Shown here: in pieces, positions 56,262 through 64,000 of the stretch
How positions within the stretch are numbered: position 1 is the stretch's first letter
How the letters are laid out: each line of letters starts with the position of its first letter
Assembly (NCBI RefSeq): GCF_003268815.1
Contig: NZ_QLSV01000015.1
Span: forward strand, 1 to 64,000
Length of the DNA stretch: 64,000 bases
Reading direction: 5' to 3'
Source: Flavobacterium lacus
GTDB taxonomy: Bacteria > Bacteroidota > Bacteroidia > Flavobacteriales > Flavobacteriaceae
Notes under the pieces: generated by a model
Told to the model about the DNA's origin: nothing
Databases searched by the model: none
Seen by the model: the letters and a program-made list of their open reading frames with translations, nothing else
Translations under genes and position numbers: made by a program

Positions 56262-56867
56262 ATGTCATTTGAATTACCACAATTACCTTACGCATACGAT
56301 GCATTAGAACCACATATTGACGCCAGAACGATGGAAATTCATCATTCTAAGCACCATGCGGCTTATACCAACAACTTGAATGCTGCAATTGCCGGCACAG
56401 ATATGGAGGGTAAAACCATCGAAAATATTTTAATTAATTTAGACAAAACCAATGCGGCTGTTCGCAACAACGGTGGCGGTTTTTATAATCACAATTTGTT
56501 TTGGACAGTGATGTCTCCAAACGGTGGTGGAGAACCAACTGGCGAATTAGCCGATGCAATCGAAAGAGATTTTGGTACTTTTGCCGAATTTAAAGCAAAA
56601 TTCTCTAAAGCAGGAGCAACTCAATTCGGTTCTGGATGGGCTTTTTTATGTGTGAAAGATGGAAAACTGGAAGTTTGCGGAACACCTAATCAAGACAATC
56701 CGTTAATGCCGGGCGTTGGTTGTGGCGGAACACCTATTTTGGCAATGGACGTTTGGGAACATGCTTATTATTTACATTATCAAAATAGAAGACCGGACTA
56801 CATCGATGCCTTCTTTAATGTAATTAATTGGGAAGAAGTTTCAAGAAGATTTGCTACTGAAAAATAA
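56262..56867 (+). CDS. sodA: Fe/Mn superoxide dismutase
   Basis: The 201-residue enzyme begins [19 protein letters not shown]. Metal ligands are His in [16 protein letters not shown], His in GFYNHNLFW, Asp in [22 protein letters not shown] and His in the same motif. It converts superoxide to oxygen and peroxide in the cytoplasm. The choice between Fe and Mn cannot be read reliably from sequence. Translation starts at ATG 56262; an upstream TTG in frame would add 9 residues with no family match. A strong terminator follows. Confidence 0.95.
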   Translation: MSFELPQLPYAYDALEPHIDARTMEIHHSKHHAAYTNNLNAAIAGTDMEGKTIENILINLDKTNAAVRNNGGGFYNHNLFWTVMSPNGGGEPTGELADAIERDFGTFAEFKAKFSKAGATQFGSGWAFLCVKDGKLEVCGTPNQDNPLMPGVGCGGTPILAMDVWEHAYYLHYQNRRPDYIDAFFNVINWEEVSRRFATEK

Positions 56868-56886
56868 ACAGTCATCTTCTTAAACG

Positions 56887-56921
56887 AAAAAAGCGACATT
56901 CTAACGAGTGTCGCTTTTTTT
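56887..56921 (+). terminator. Terminator of sodA
   Basis: AAAAAAGCGACA and TGTCGCTTTTTTT form the stem and T run, 20 bp after the stop codon. Confidence 0.88.
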
Positions 56922-56927
56922 GTGAAA

Positions 56928-56999
56928 AATAAAAAGGTGGAATTTCTTCCACCCTTTTGCCCCAAATCTACCATAAACTTAACCGTGTGTACTATGGTA
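56928..56999 (-). ncRNA. Candidate small RNA 1 (about 70 nt)
   Basis: On the minus strand a -7 box TACTTTTG (57011-57004) is followed by ACCATAG, a loop, TATGGT, a single-stranded stretch AGATTTGGGGCAAAA and a terminator GGTGGAA/TTCCACC with a T run. It shares 30 identical bases, from GGTTAAGTTTATGG to TTTGGGGCAAAA, with RNA 2 located 200 bp upstream. No protein can be read from it. Conserved core, promoter and terminator at matching positions make a trans-acting RNA likely. It could be a member of a described flavobacterial RNA family (for example Flavo-1), which I cannot verify. Confidence 0.7.
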
Positions 57000-57003
57000 A
57001 TAA

Positions 57004-57011
57004 CAAAAGTA
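57004..57011 (-). promoter_or_regulatory. -7 box of small RNA 1
   Basis: TACTTTTG on the minus strand. No good -33 TTTG at the right spacing. Confidence 0.5.
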
Positions 57012-57136
57012 CAACGGTTTTTAGTAAGAAACTATTGTATGACAGAATAAAATTTAACAATTAGGGAATAAAGGGTACATTGTGTGCTTATATGGGTTTT
57101 TGATTGGTTTTTAAAAGTGTTTTAAACTTGCATAAA

Positions 57137-57207
57137 ATAAAAAAGGTACGCATAGCGTACCCTTTTTGCCCCAAATCTACCATAAACTTAACCTACTAAT
57201 GCTATGG
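57137..57207 (-). ncRNA. Candidate small RNA 2 (about 70 nt)
   Basis: The layout is the same as RNA 1: ACCATA/TATGGT hairpin, the shared 30-nt block, then a terminator with a different stem (GGTACGC/GCGTACC). The stem sequence changes while pairing is kept, and the unpaired core is identical, which is what is expected of a functional RNA. A complete promoter (TTTG, 20 bp, TACATTTG) stands before it. Confidence 0.75.
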
Positions 57208-57212
57208 TGAAA

Positions 57213-57244
57213 CAAATGTATACTAACACATTATTTTTATCAAA
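57213..57244 (-). promoter_or_regulatory. Promoter of small RNA 2
   Basis: TTTG (57244-57241), 20 bp, TACATTTG (57220-57213) on the minus strand match the flavobacterial consensus. Confidence 0.7.
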
Positions 57245-57296
57245 TAAATTAGATGAAATGCATCAAAAATCGTTAAAAGGCAAAATTTGTTAAATT

Positions 57297-59195
57297 CTAG
57301 TATGCTCTCGCGTCTTTCCCTTCATAGAAATTCATGAATGCACGGTTTACCACACGATTTCCACCAGGTGTAGGATAGTTGCCCGTAAAATACCAATCGC
57401 CCAAATGGTTTGGACAAGCTATGTGTAAACTACCTACTGTTTGAAAGATAATTTTTACTTCCGCTTTTGTATCGGAAGAACATAACATTTCGGCAATTTT
57501 GTCTGAAACCTGTTGATCGGTAAATGGTGCATAAATTTCTTTGACGTAATTTACAATTTCACCGTCTTTGAATTTTTCTTGAAGTTTACACTTTTTATAT
57601 ACCTCATCAATAATCGAATATTGGTTGTTTTCTTTTAATAATTCTAAAACAGCTCTAAACGCAACCAATCCCTCTAGTTTTGCCATATCAATACCATAGC
57701 AATCAGGATAACGTATTTGTGGAGCTGATGACACGATAACAATTCTTTTTGGATTTAATCGATCCATCATTCGGATGATGCTTTTCTTTAACGTAGTTCC
57801 ACGAACAATACTATCATCAATAATCACCAAATTATCGGATGGATTGATTACGCCATACGTTACATCATACACGTGAGCTACCAAATCATCCCGACTGCTG
57901 TCTTCTGTAATAAAGGTTCGCAACTTGGCATCTTTAATCGCAACTTTTTCAGTTCTGATTTTTACGGAAAGAATTTCTTCTAATTTTTCTTTAGTAAGTG
58001 TTTTTCGGTTGGTAAGAATGTATTTGTTTTTTCGTTGGTTCAAAAAATCCTGTGCCGCTTCTACCATTCCATAAAAAGAAGTTTCGGCTGTGTTAGGAAT
58101 ATAAGAGAAAACGGTGTTGTCTGTATCGTTTTCAATCGCCTCTAAAACGGCTGGCAGTATCAATTTACCAAGCATTTTTCTTTCTCTGTAAATTTCGGCA
58201 TCACTTCCTCTTGAGAAATAAATACGCTCAAATGAACAGGCTTTCTTTTCTAACGGTTCTAAAATTTCTTCTAACGAAAAACTTCCATTCTTCTTAATAA
58301 TCAACGCTTTTCCGGGATCTAATTCTTGCACTTTTTCGAAAGGCACATTAAAAACCGTTTGAATTACCGGTCTTTCTGATGCAACGACCACGATTTCATC
58401 ATCTTCATAAAAAAACGCAGGACGAATTCCGGCAGGATCACGAAACACAAATGCATCTCCATGACCTAACAAACCGGCCATGGCAAAACCACCATCCCAA
58501 TTTTTAGATGCTCGTATTAAAATTTTAGCAATATCTAATTTTTCGGCAATCACTGGAGAAGCTTCTCTTTTGGATAACCCGTTATTTTTACATTCCTGAT
58601 ACAAATCGGTTACTTCATCATCAAGAAAATGACCGATTTTCTCCATTACGGTAACCGTATCGGCCAATTCTTTTGGGTGCTGACCTAATTCGACTAAATT
58701 ATCAAAGAGTTCTTTTACATTGGTCATGTTGAAGTTTCCGGCCACAATCAAATTTCGGTGCATCCAATTGTTTTGACGTAAAAACGGATGAACACTTTCG
58801 ATACTATTTTTTCCGAACGTTCCGTAGCGAACGTGACCTAAAAACAGTTCTCCGATGTACGGAATATTTTCTTTCTGCCAAGCAACATCATTTTGAAATT
58901 CGGGATTATTCGCCAAATCTTCATTAATTCGTTCATTAATTTGAGCAAAAATATCCTGAATGGGTTGCGATTTGTTGGAACGAACCCGACTGATGTAACG
59001 CTGACCAGGTTCCACATCAAATTTGATGCTAGCAAATCCGGCACCATCTTGACCACGGTTGTGCTGCTTTTCCATCAAAAGATACATTTTTTGTATCCCA
59101 TAAAAAGCGGTTCCGTATTTGTCTTTATAATACTGAAGCGGTTTTTTCAATCGCAAAAGAGCAATTCCGCATTCGTGTTTTAGATTGTCACTCAT
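57297..59195 (-). CDS. PurF-family amidophosphoribosyltransferase-like protein
   Basis: The 632-residue protein combines a class II glutamine amidotransferase domain with a phosphoribosyltransferase domain. The nucleophile is Cys9 after the propeptide MSDNLKHE, and MEKQHNRGQDGAGFAS and GHVRYGTFG follow. The PRPP motif is LVIIDDSIVRGTTLKKSI. Classical PurF makes phosphoribosylamine, the first step of purine synthesis. This version is longer than the usual 470-510 residues and belongs to a branch common in Bacteroidota, so the standard reaction is likely but not certain. The next gene upstream on the same strand is a PfkB kinase, about 100 bp away. Confidence 0.82.
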   Translation of the reverse strand: MSDNLKHECGIALLRLKKPLQYYKDKYGTAFYGIQKMYLLMEKQHNRGQDGAGFASIKFDVEPGQRYISRVRSNKSQPIQDIFAQINERINEDLANNPEFQNDVAWQKENIPYIGELFLGHVRYGTFGKNSIESVHPFLRQNNWMHRNLIVAGNFNMTNVKELFDNLVELGQHPKELADTVTVMEKIGHFLDDEVTDLYQECKNNGLSKREASPVIAEKLDIAKILIRASKNWDGGFAMAGLLGHGDAFVFRDPAGIRPAFFYEDDEIVVVASERPVIQTVFNVPFEKVQELDPGKALIIKKNGSFSLEEILEPLEKKACSFERIYFSRGSDAEIYRERKMLGKLILPAVLEAIENDTDNTVFSYIPNTAETSFYGMVEAAQDFLNQRKNKYILTNRKTLTKEKLEEILSVKIRTEKVAIKDAKLRTFITEDSSRDDLVAHVYDVTYGVINPSDNLVIIDDSIVRGTTLKKSIIRMMDRLNPKRIVIVSSAPQIRYPDCYGIDMAKLEGLVAFRAVLELLKENNQYSIIDEVYKKCKLQEKFKDGEIVNYVKEIYAPFTDQQVSDKIAEMLCSSDTKAEVKIIFQTVGSLHIACPNHLGDWYFTGNYPTPGGNRVVNRAFMNFYEGKDARAY

Positions 59196-59266
59196 TGTTG
59201 TTGTTTAAACTGAACTTGTTTCAGTTTCTTTTTTGTAGGTTGATTTTAAAACTATTACTATAAAAA

Positions 59267-59286
59267 ATGCCCCGAAATTTCGGGGC
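59267..59286 (-). terminator. Terminator of the PfkB-family kinase gene
   Basis: TGCCCCGAAATTTCGGGGCA is a perfect palindrome, followed on the minus strand by TTTTTT. It separates the kinase gene from the PurF-like gene. Confidence 0.85.
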
Positions 59287-59294
59287 ACACTATT

Positions 59295-60221
59295 TTATTC
59301 TAATTCGATATCAAATTGAGTTAATTCTCTAAATTGTTTCAAGCGGTCATACACTTCCTCTTTTTCAAGGTCAAGCATTCGCTCGGTTCCAAATTTTTCT
59401 ACACAGAACGATGCTAAGTTTGAACCGTAAATAATCGCATTTTTCATGTTGCCAAACGAAATGTTTTCGCTTTGGGCAATGAATCCTGAAAATCCACCTG
59501 CAAACGTATCGCCAGCTCCTGTTGGATCAAAAACTTCTTCTAATGGTAAAGCCGGTGCAAAGAAAATTTCTTTTCCTTGGAATAACAAGGCTCCGTGCTC
59601 TCCTTTTTTGATTACTACATATTTTGGACCCATGGTATGAATCTTCGCTGCAGCTTTTACCAATGAATATTCTCCGGATAATTGACGAGCTTCTTCATCG
59701 TTAATGGTGATTACATCGACGCGTTTCATCACTTCGTGTAATTCGGCTAATGCACAATCCATCCAAAAATTCATTGTATCCAATACCACTAATTTAGGTT
59801 TAGCAGTCATTTGGTCTAACACACTGATTTGAACCATTGGGTGTAAGTTGCCTAACATTACAACATCTGAATCTTTGTATTCGACAGGTACTTTCGGTTG
59901 AAAATCGGCCAATACATTTAGTTCTGTAACCAACGTATCTCTCGAATTCAAATCGTTGTGGTAACGACCGCTCCAAAAGAACGTTTTCCCACCTTTAACA
60001 ATTTCAATTCCGGAAATATCGATGTCTCTATCGGATAATAAATCTAAATATTCTTGCGGAAAATCTTCTCCAACAACAGAAACAATCGCCGATTTCACAT
60101 TAAAAAAAGAAGCCGACAAGCCAATAAAAGTAGCGGCTCCGCCTAAAATTTTGTCGGTCTTCCCGAAAGGGGTTTCAATCGCGTCAAAAGCAACGGTTCC
60201 TACGATGAGTAGTTTGTTCAT
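59295..60221 (-). CDS. PfkB-family carbohydrate/nucleoside kinase
   Basis: The 308-residue kinase starts MNKLLIVGTVAFDAIETPFG and shows GAATFIGLSASFF, the strand VVLDTMNFWMDCA, VITINDEEARQLSG, YVVIKKGEHGALL and the anion-hole motif DPTGAGDTFAGGFSGF with the catalytic Asp. It is ribokinase-like; the substrate (sugar or adenosine) cannot be told. Its position next to a PurF-like gene suggests a link to ribose or purine metabolism, although a terminator separates the two. Confidence 0.87.
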   Translation of the reverse strand: MNKLLIVGTVAFDAIETPFGKTDKILGGAATFIGLSASFFNVKSAIVSVVGEDFPQEYLDLLSDRDIDISGIEIVKGGKTFFWSGRYHNDLNSRDTLVTELNVLADFQPKVPVEYKDSDVVMLGNLHPMVQISVLDQMTAKPKLVVLDTMNFWMDCALAELHEVMKRVDVITINDEEARQLSGEYSLVKAAAKIHTMGPKYVVIKKGEHGALLFQGKEIFFAPALPLEEVFDPTGAGDTFAGGFSGFIAQSENISFGNMKNAIIYGSNLASFCVEKFGTERMLDLEKEEVYDRLKQFRELTQFDIELE

Positions 60222-60244
60222 GGATTATGGTTTGAAATAAGGTG

Positions 60245-60252
60245 CAAAGATA
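60245..60252 (-). promoter_or_regulatory. -7 box of the PfkB-family kinase gene
   Basis: TATCTTTG on the minus strand, 24 bp before the start codon. Confidence 0.6.
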
Positions 60253-60390
60253 CGTTTTTTGTTTAAAAGTTTAAATGGATGGAGGTTTAAAAGTTTGTGA
60301 AAATTTGCGGGATTGTAAATAAAAAAGATTGTTTCCTTTACATAACTAGAATTAATAAAATACTAATTCAACCTTCTTTTTTATTTTTTG

Positions 60391-60398
60391 TATTTTTG
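60391..60398 (+). promoter_or_regulatory. -7 box of the zinc-ribbon protein gene
   Basis: TATTTTTG overlaps an in-frame TTG at 60388, so the next in-frame TTG (60412) is the more probable start. Confidence 0.5.
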
Positions 60399-60411
60399 TA
60401 AAAAACCGATT

Positions 60412-60723
60412 TTGACTAATTTATCCATCATAAAATGTAAGGCTTGCGGTACATTTAATCGCAATTTGGACTATTGTTCTACTTGTGGCGAATTGATTAA
60501 TCCCAGTCTAATTAGAAAAAAAAATATCGAAAAAAGGAAGAAAAAGCACAAAGAGCATCTAAAAAAAGAGCAAGTTGAGGCCGAAAACTCATTATTGTAT
60601 AAATTGCGGAACCATCATTTTTGGTTTATCAGAGCTGTTGGAACAATCCTCTATTCGGTTTGGGTGATTGTTATGGCTGTTGGAAGTTTTCTCGCTTGGT
60701 TGGCTGCTACAATTTCTGCGTAA
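60412..60723 (+). CDS. Small zinc-ribbon membrane protein
   Basis: From TTG 60412 the product has 103 residues. It has a zinc ribbon at the N-terminus (CKACGTFNRNLDYCSTCGE), a strongly basic helix (RKKNIEKRKKKHKEHLKKEQ) and one membrane helix near the C-terminus (VGTILYSVWVIVMAVGSFLAWLAATI). The zinc ribbon plus helix resembles the start of DUF3667-type membrane proteins, but the rest is missing or unrelated. Function unknown. The following membrane protein gene starts 5 bp after the stop, so the two are co-transcribed. Confidence 0.65.
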   Translation: MTNLSIIKCKACGTFNRNLDYCSTCGELINPSLIRKKNIEKRKKKHKEHLKKEQVEAENSLLYKLRNHHFWFIRAVGTILYSVWVIVMAVGSFLAWLAATISA

Positions 60724-60728
60724 TAGAC

Positions 60729-61100
60729 ATGAAAAAAAAATATTCTTATTTGGTATTTTTTTTGATTTTTTCAAGTTCATTTATGGTCTATTTGCTTCAA
60801 CAAAACGGTTGCCATTTACCAAAAATCATCAACAATTACTATAACGATTTGATGGCTTTACCTATCGTTTTAAGCATTACTTTGTGGACGGCAAGAAAAA
60901 TGAAATCAAATCCAACTCTTCAGCTCACTTTTTTTCAATGTCTTGCAATGGCATTTCTTTATGGATGGTTTTTTGAAGTCTATTTACCCGAGAGTAATCC
61001 TCGCTACACCGCAGATGTAATTGATGGGATTTTGTACGTGGTTGGTGCGATTTTGTTTTATGGATGGTGGAGCTGGAATGATAGAAATCACATCTCATAA
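60729..61100 (+). CDS. Small membrane protein of unknown function
   Basis: The 123-residue product starts at ATG 60729 and has four hydrophobic segments (about 5-22, 38-55, 68-82 and 98-117). The last two flank FFEVYLPESNPRYTADVIDG. This pattern is seen in small uncharacterised flavobacterial membrane proteins. It is the second gene of a two-gene unit with the zinc-ribbon protein. Confidence 0.7.
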   Translation: MKKKYSYLVFFLIFSSSFMVYLLQQNGCHLPKIINNYYNDLMALPIVLSITLWTARKMKSNPTLQLTFFQCLAMAFLYGWFFEVYLPESNPRYTADVIDGILYVVGAILFYGWWSWNDRNHIS

Positions 61101-61266
61101 TTATTTGATCTCCAATAACATTCACTATACTTGTTGGCTGAAATAAACAGGTGTGAAAAATACAAGTTATGTGAAAAAACTCAATTTGGAATAAAAAAAT
61201 AAACGAAGTATCTTTCGTCAAGAAACACGACTACTTAAAAAAAGTTTAAAAAATCAAAATAACACT

Positions 61267-61569
61267 ATGATTTTAACAACAACCAATTCCATTGAAGAGT
61301 ACAAAATTGCAGAATACAGAGGTATTGTTTCTGGTACAGCTGTTAATATGCAAAAAATGAAAATGACTTTTAATATGCAAAAATATTATGCAGGAATAAG
61401 TGAAAGCGTTTCCGAGGTAAAAGAGCAAGCTTTTGTGCAACTTAAAGCAAATGCAGAAAAATTAAACGCCAATGCTGTGGTTGGAATAAGTGTTGATATT
61501 GAGCTAACAACAAGTAATTATGTTACCGTTACAGTAACCGGAACTGCTGTAAGTATTATAAAAAGATAA
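61267..61569 (+). CDS. YbjQ-family (UPF0145) protein
   Basis: The 100-residue protein matches the YbjQ/heavy-metal-binding-domain family: VSGTAVNMQKMK after the second strand, then VSEVKEQAFVQLKANAEKLNANAVVGISVDIE. These small proteins form pentamers and are conserved with unknown biochemical role; metal binding has been suggested for the family. It is probably a single gene; no clear -7 box was seen. Confidence 0.85.
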   Translation: MILTTTNSIEEYKIAEYRGIVSGTAVNMQKMKMTFNMQKYYAGISESVSEVKEQAFVQLKANAEKLNANAVVGISVDIELTTSNYVTVTVTGTAVSIIKR

Positions 61570-61690
61570 TTCTGTAAATAATCATTTTTTTTAGTATTGG
61601 AAACTATAAAGATTTAACTTTTCTAAAAAATTTATTCAGATTTTTTATTTTTAGTATAGGGTTGACTAACAATAATGTCAGCTAAAGGAA

Positions 61691-61698
61691 TAGATTTG
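61691..61698 (+). promoter_or_regulatory. -7 box of the frameshifted lipoprotein gene
   Basis: TAGATTTG, 51 bp before the ATG at 61749. Confidence 0.5.
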
Positions 61699-61748
61699 TA
61701 ATAACAAATGTGTTTTCTATTTTTAACCTTTGAAACAATAAGAACGTT

Positions 61749-62289
61749 ATGAACCGATTACTTTTAGTGTTTTTTATCAGTTCTTTTTGTATCCTGCACG
61801 GTTCAAAGGAGTTTTAAAATCACAAACAAAACCGAAAGCGAACTGATAAATTTTTATGATTCTAAAGAAATTAAAGAATTTTTATTGGTGAAATATTTCA
61901 ATTCCTTAAAAACCATAAGTGACCGTAATCGAATTATAATTCCACAAAATATTGTTTTTGATGCGGATGGTTATGAAGTTGAACCTTTTAATGAAAAACT
62001 TTGTGCCAATCATACGTTTGAATTTCTCAAAACCTACGACAAGTCAACAAAGATGAAACTTACGAAATACCACATAACTGATTATCTTTCAAACTTTAAA
62101 ATGATTAGTGATAGTACTAGTTTAGAAAGCATTATTGATGAAAAGGAAATACGCGTTTTTGTGCATTCGGGAACTTTTGGCGAAAAACTAAATGTAAATA
62201 AAGAGGCATTTACTATCCATAAAACTTATAAAGACAAGTTTAACGTGTATGTTGTTAATTTGGATATCGGAGAATGGAATTCAAATTAA
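61749..62289 (+). pseudogene. Lipoprotein gene with a frameshift in a T run
   Basis: ATG at 61749 begins a lipoprotein signal (MNRLLLVFFISSF) but the frame stops after 23 codons. Another frame continues without interruption from about 61792 to 62289. Removing one T from the five T at 61784-61788 joins them: the product then reads SSFVSCTVQRSFKITN, a perfect lipobox followed by about 165 residues. The mature part (EIKEFLLVKYFNSLKT, NRIIIPQNIVFDADGYEV, FNVYVVNLDIGEWNSN) is of unknown family. It may be a true mutation, a phase-variable run or a sequencing error. Confidence 0.8.
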
Positions 62290-62390
62290 ATTTTTTGCAA
62301 GTTGAGTTTTATTCTTAATTATTGTGAAATTGCTTCACGAGGGTTTGTTTTATAGATTTGTTTTTTTTTGAGTGAAATATCTAAATTATT

Positions 62391-62870
62391 TCAAAACAAC
62401 TTCCCCTCCTCCTTTTCATAAAACGAATCAATATTGAGATTCGGCAAACCCGCAGCATAAACCGCCAATTCATCACAACGTTCATTTTGAGGATGACTAT
62501 TGTGCCCTTTTACCCACTTGAAATCCACTTTGTGTTTGCGATAAATTTTTAGAAAACGCAACCATAAATCGGGGTTTTTCTTTCCGGTGAATCCTTTCTT
62601 TTCCCATTGAAAAACCCATCTTTTTTCAACAGCATCCACCACATATTTTGAATCGGAAGTTACTAGAACAGTCGTATTCGGATTTTTCAATTTCTCCAAA
62701 CCCACAATCACGGCCAATAATTCCATTCGGTTATTGGTGGTGTAGCGAAAACCTTCGTAGAATTCTTTTTTGTAAGGCGAACCGACTAATTCCATCACAA
62801 CGCCATAGCCGCCTGGTCCGGGATTACCCTTGGCTGCTCCGTCGGTGTAGATGTGGACTTCGTGGGTCAT
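62391..62870 (-). CDS. rnhA: Ribonuclease HI
   Basis: The 159-residue enzyme degrades RNA in RNA-DNA hybrids. Catalytic acids: Asp10 in HIYTDGAAKGNPGPGGYG, Glu in NNRMELLAV, Asp in VTSDSKYVVD and the late Asp in NERCDELA. The basic handle region FQWEKKGFTGKKNPDLW is present and the length is typical. It lies upstream-to-downstream after purN on the minus strand, 39 bp apart, possibly in one transcript. Confidence 0.95.
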   Translation of the reverse strand: MTHEVHIYTDGAAKGNPGPGGYGVVMELVGSPYKKEFYEGFRYTTNNRMELLAVIVGLEKLKNPNTTVLVTSDSKYVVDAVEKRWVFQWEKKGFTGKKNPDLWLRFLKIYRKHKVDFKWVKGHNSHPQNERCDELAVYAAGLPNLNIDSFYEKEEGKLF

Positions 62871-62909
62871 TTTTTTTTGGTAATGGGTTATTGGTGATGG
62901 GTAATAGGG

Positions 62910-63467
62910 CTAAATTAATTGGTCGATTGTTTTTGGAAAAAAGCGGTATTCGAGTTTGTGAACTTTGTCTGCCACTTCTTCGGCCGTTCTGCAATCTGAA
63001 ATTGAGGTTTTCTCTTGTAAGATTATCCTTCCTTCGTCATAGTGCTCATTTACAAAATGAATGGTGATTCCGGTTTCAGTTTCTTTATTATCCAAAACGG
63101 CTTGGTGAACGTGTTTGCCATACATTCCTTTTCCACCATAATTCGGCAACAACGCAGGATGAATATTGACAATTTTATTGGGAAATGTTGCGATAATGTG
63201 TTCCGGAAATTTAAGTAAGAAACCCGCTAAGACAATTAAATCGGGTTTTAATTCGATTAATTTAGAAAGTACGAAATCACCGTAAAGCTCGTCTTTATTG
63301 AATATAACCGATGGAACACCCAACTTTTTTGCTTTCTGTACAACTTTGGCATTAGAATTGTTTGAAAACACAGCGACTACCGATTTTGAGGTATTATTTT
63401 TGAAATAGTGAATGATATTTTCCGCATTGGAACCCGTTCCGGAGGCAAAAATCACGATGTTCTTCAT
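62910..63467 (-). CDS. purN: Phosphoribosylglycinamide formyltransferase
   Basis: The product (185 residues from ATG 63467) transfers a formyl group from 10-formyl-tetrahydrofolate to GAR in purine synthesis. Motifs: IVIFASGTGSNAENIIHYF (phosphate loop), the catalytic Asn-His-Asp set in KIVNIHPALLPNYGGKG, TGITIHFVNEHYDEGRII. The in-frame ATG 33 bp upstream adds residues without family match. It is divergent from acpP, a neighbourhood (purN, acpP, fabF) that is conserved in flavobacteria. Confidence 0.95.
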   Translation of the reverse strand: MKNIVIFASGTGSNAENIIHYFKNNTSKSVVAVFSNNSNAKVVQKAKKLGVPSVIFNKDELYGDFVLSKLIELKPDLIVLAGFLLKFPEHIIATFPNKIVNIHPALLPNYGGKGMYGKHVHQAVLDNKETETGITIHFVNEHYDEGRIILQEKTSISDCRTAEEVADKVHKLEYRFFPKTIDQLI

Positions 63468-63584
63468 GTTTCCAGTAATTTTTATTACGCAAAAAAACAA
63501 AAAAGAAACGAGAATTTATAGGGTTTGAGCTTCTATTGTCAAATTAATTTTTTAAATTCGTAGTCAGATTTATTAACTAAAATG

Positions 63585-63613
63585 TTGTTTTAAAATAAAG
63601 TTTTTTATTTTTG
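63585..63613 (+). promoter_or_regulatory. Promoter of acpP
   Basis: TTG (63585-63587), 18 bp, TATTTTTG (63606-63613) fit the flavobacterial consensus. The leader is about 22 nt. Confidence 0.7.
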
Positions 63614-63642
63614 CCAACAATTAAACTAAAATTTAAAAGATT

Positions 63643-63879
63643 ATGTCAGACATTGCATCAAGAGTAAAAGCGATTATCGTAGACAAATTAGGTGTTGACG
63701 AAAACGAAGTTGTAACAGAAGCAAGCTTCACAAACGATTTAGGTGCTGATTCATTAGACACTGTTGAGCTAATTATGGAATTCGAAAAAGAATTTGATAT
63801 TCAAATTCCGGATGATCAAGCGGAAAACATAGCTACTGTAGGTCAAGCTATTTCTTACATCGAAGAAGCTAAAAAATAA
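63643..63879 (+). CDS. acpP: Acyl carrier protein
   Basis: The 78-residue acidic protein carries the 4'-phosphopantetheine attachment Ser37 in [20 protein letters not shown]. It shuttles acyl intermediates of fatty acid synthesis in the cytoplasm. Length and sequence are those of housekeeping ACP. The fabF gene is expected just beyond the right edge. A hairpin at 63888-63920 may reduce read-through so that ACP is made in excess over downstream enzymes. Confidence 0.97.
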   Translation: MSDIASRVKAIIVDKLGVDENEVVTEASFTNDLGADSLDTVELIMEFEKEFDIQIPDDQAENIATVGQAISYIEEAKK

Positions 63880-63887
63880 TAACTACA

Positions 63888-63920
63888 AACATCCCGTTCT
63901 GTTTATCCGGAACGGGTGTT
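63888..63920 (+). terminator. Hairpin after acpP (terminator or attenuating stem)
   Basis: CCCGTTC (63893-63899) and GAACGGG (63910-63916) pair, extended by AACA/TGTT with one bulge. The following T run is interrupted (TGTTATTATTTTTA), so partial termination is likely. Confidence 0.6.
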
Positions 63921-64000
63921 ATTATTTTTACTAAAACTAATTTATTGATTGTCATTCAATCACACACATACAGAAAAAAACACCCCTGATTTTTAATTTT

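Overview
The window looks like a chromosomal segment of a flavobacterium (Bacteroidota, Flavobacteriaceae, most likely Flavobacterium). The DNA is AT-rich. Many genes are preceded by the Bacteroidota -7 box TAnnTTTG instead of a -10 TATAAT. Two proteins end in type IX secretion (T9SS) sorting domains, and there is a PorZ-like protein, many Cys-anchored lipoproteins and a GH92 mannosidase. No tRNA, rRNA, CRISPR array or intact transposon was recognised. Most of the window is core genome interleaved with lineage-specific lipoproteins and dispersed intergenic repeats.

Layout. 1-4.5 kb: a GIY-YIG gene broken by a stop, an AraC regulator, a lipoprotein and a two-domain ice-binding (DUF3494) protein with a T9SS tail. 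4.5-17.8 kb: porZ-like, gdhA, an outer-membrane protein, a cystathionine gamma-synthase type enzyme, rbfA, a LolC/E-like permease, dusB, lepA, pfkB-type kinase, thiL. 17.8-23.6 kb: an unusual signalling island (below). 23.8-31.4 kb: arsR with a palindromic operator, glyS, membrane proteins and lipoproteins, comF, nitrilase. 31.6-43.1 kb: GH92 mannosidase, sdhCAB, a lipoprotein, a ChaN-like protein, a BNR/sortilin-like protein. 43.2-56.9 kb: pepP, alpha/beta hydrolase, a barrel protein, addB with a decayed partial copy beside it, an OmpA/TSP3 protein, kbl, addA, sodA. 56.9-63.9 kb: two tandem small RNAs, a PurF-family enzyme, a PfkB kinase, small membrane and lipoprotein genes, rnhA, purN, acpP.

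The most interesting part is 17.99-23.56 kb. A small secreted protein consists of a signal peptide followed by three identical copies of an 18-residue peptide. The DNA of the copies differs only at synonymous positions. Directly downstream are a histidine kinase whose periplasmic part is built of TPR repeats and a NarL-type response regulator. Upstream is a LytTR regulator whose phosphoacceptor Asp is replaced by Glu. Beyond the response regulator lie three non-coding units. Two share a perfect 227-bp repeat and the third is diverged. Each has an intrinsic terminator and a promoter-like box, and the same bipartite upstream element occurs before the peptide gene. The arrangement suggests a peptide-sensing two-component system with a set of regulated small RNAs. 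This is inference from the sequence.

The 18-kb non-coding units also share a 17-nt core with two small RNA genes near 57 kb. On the strand favoured by promoter and terminator, the core is the exact complement of one of them. A sponge/target relation is possible, and so is common ancestry in the opposite orientation.

Broken genes: GIY-YIG (198-479), a lipoprotein with a frameshift in a T run (61749-62289), and a decayed copy of the 3' part of addB (about 46880-47360).
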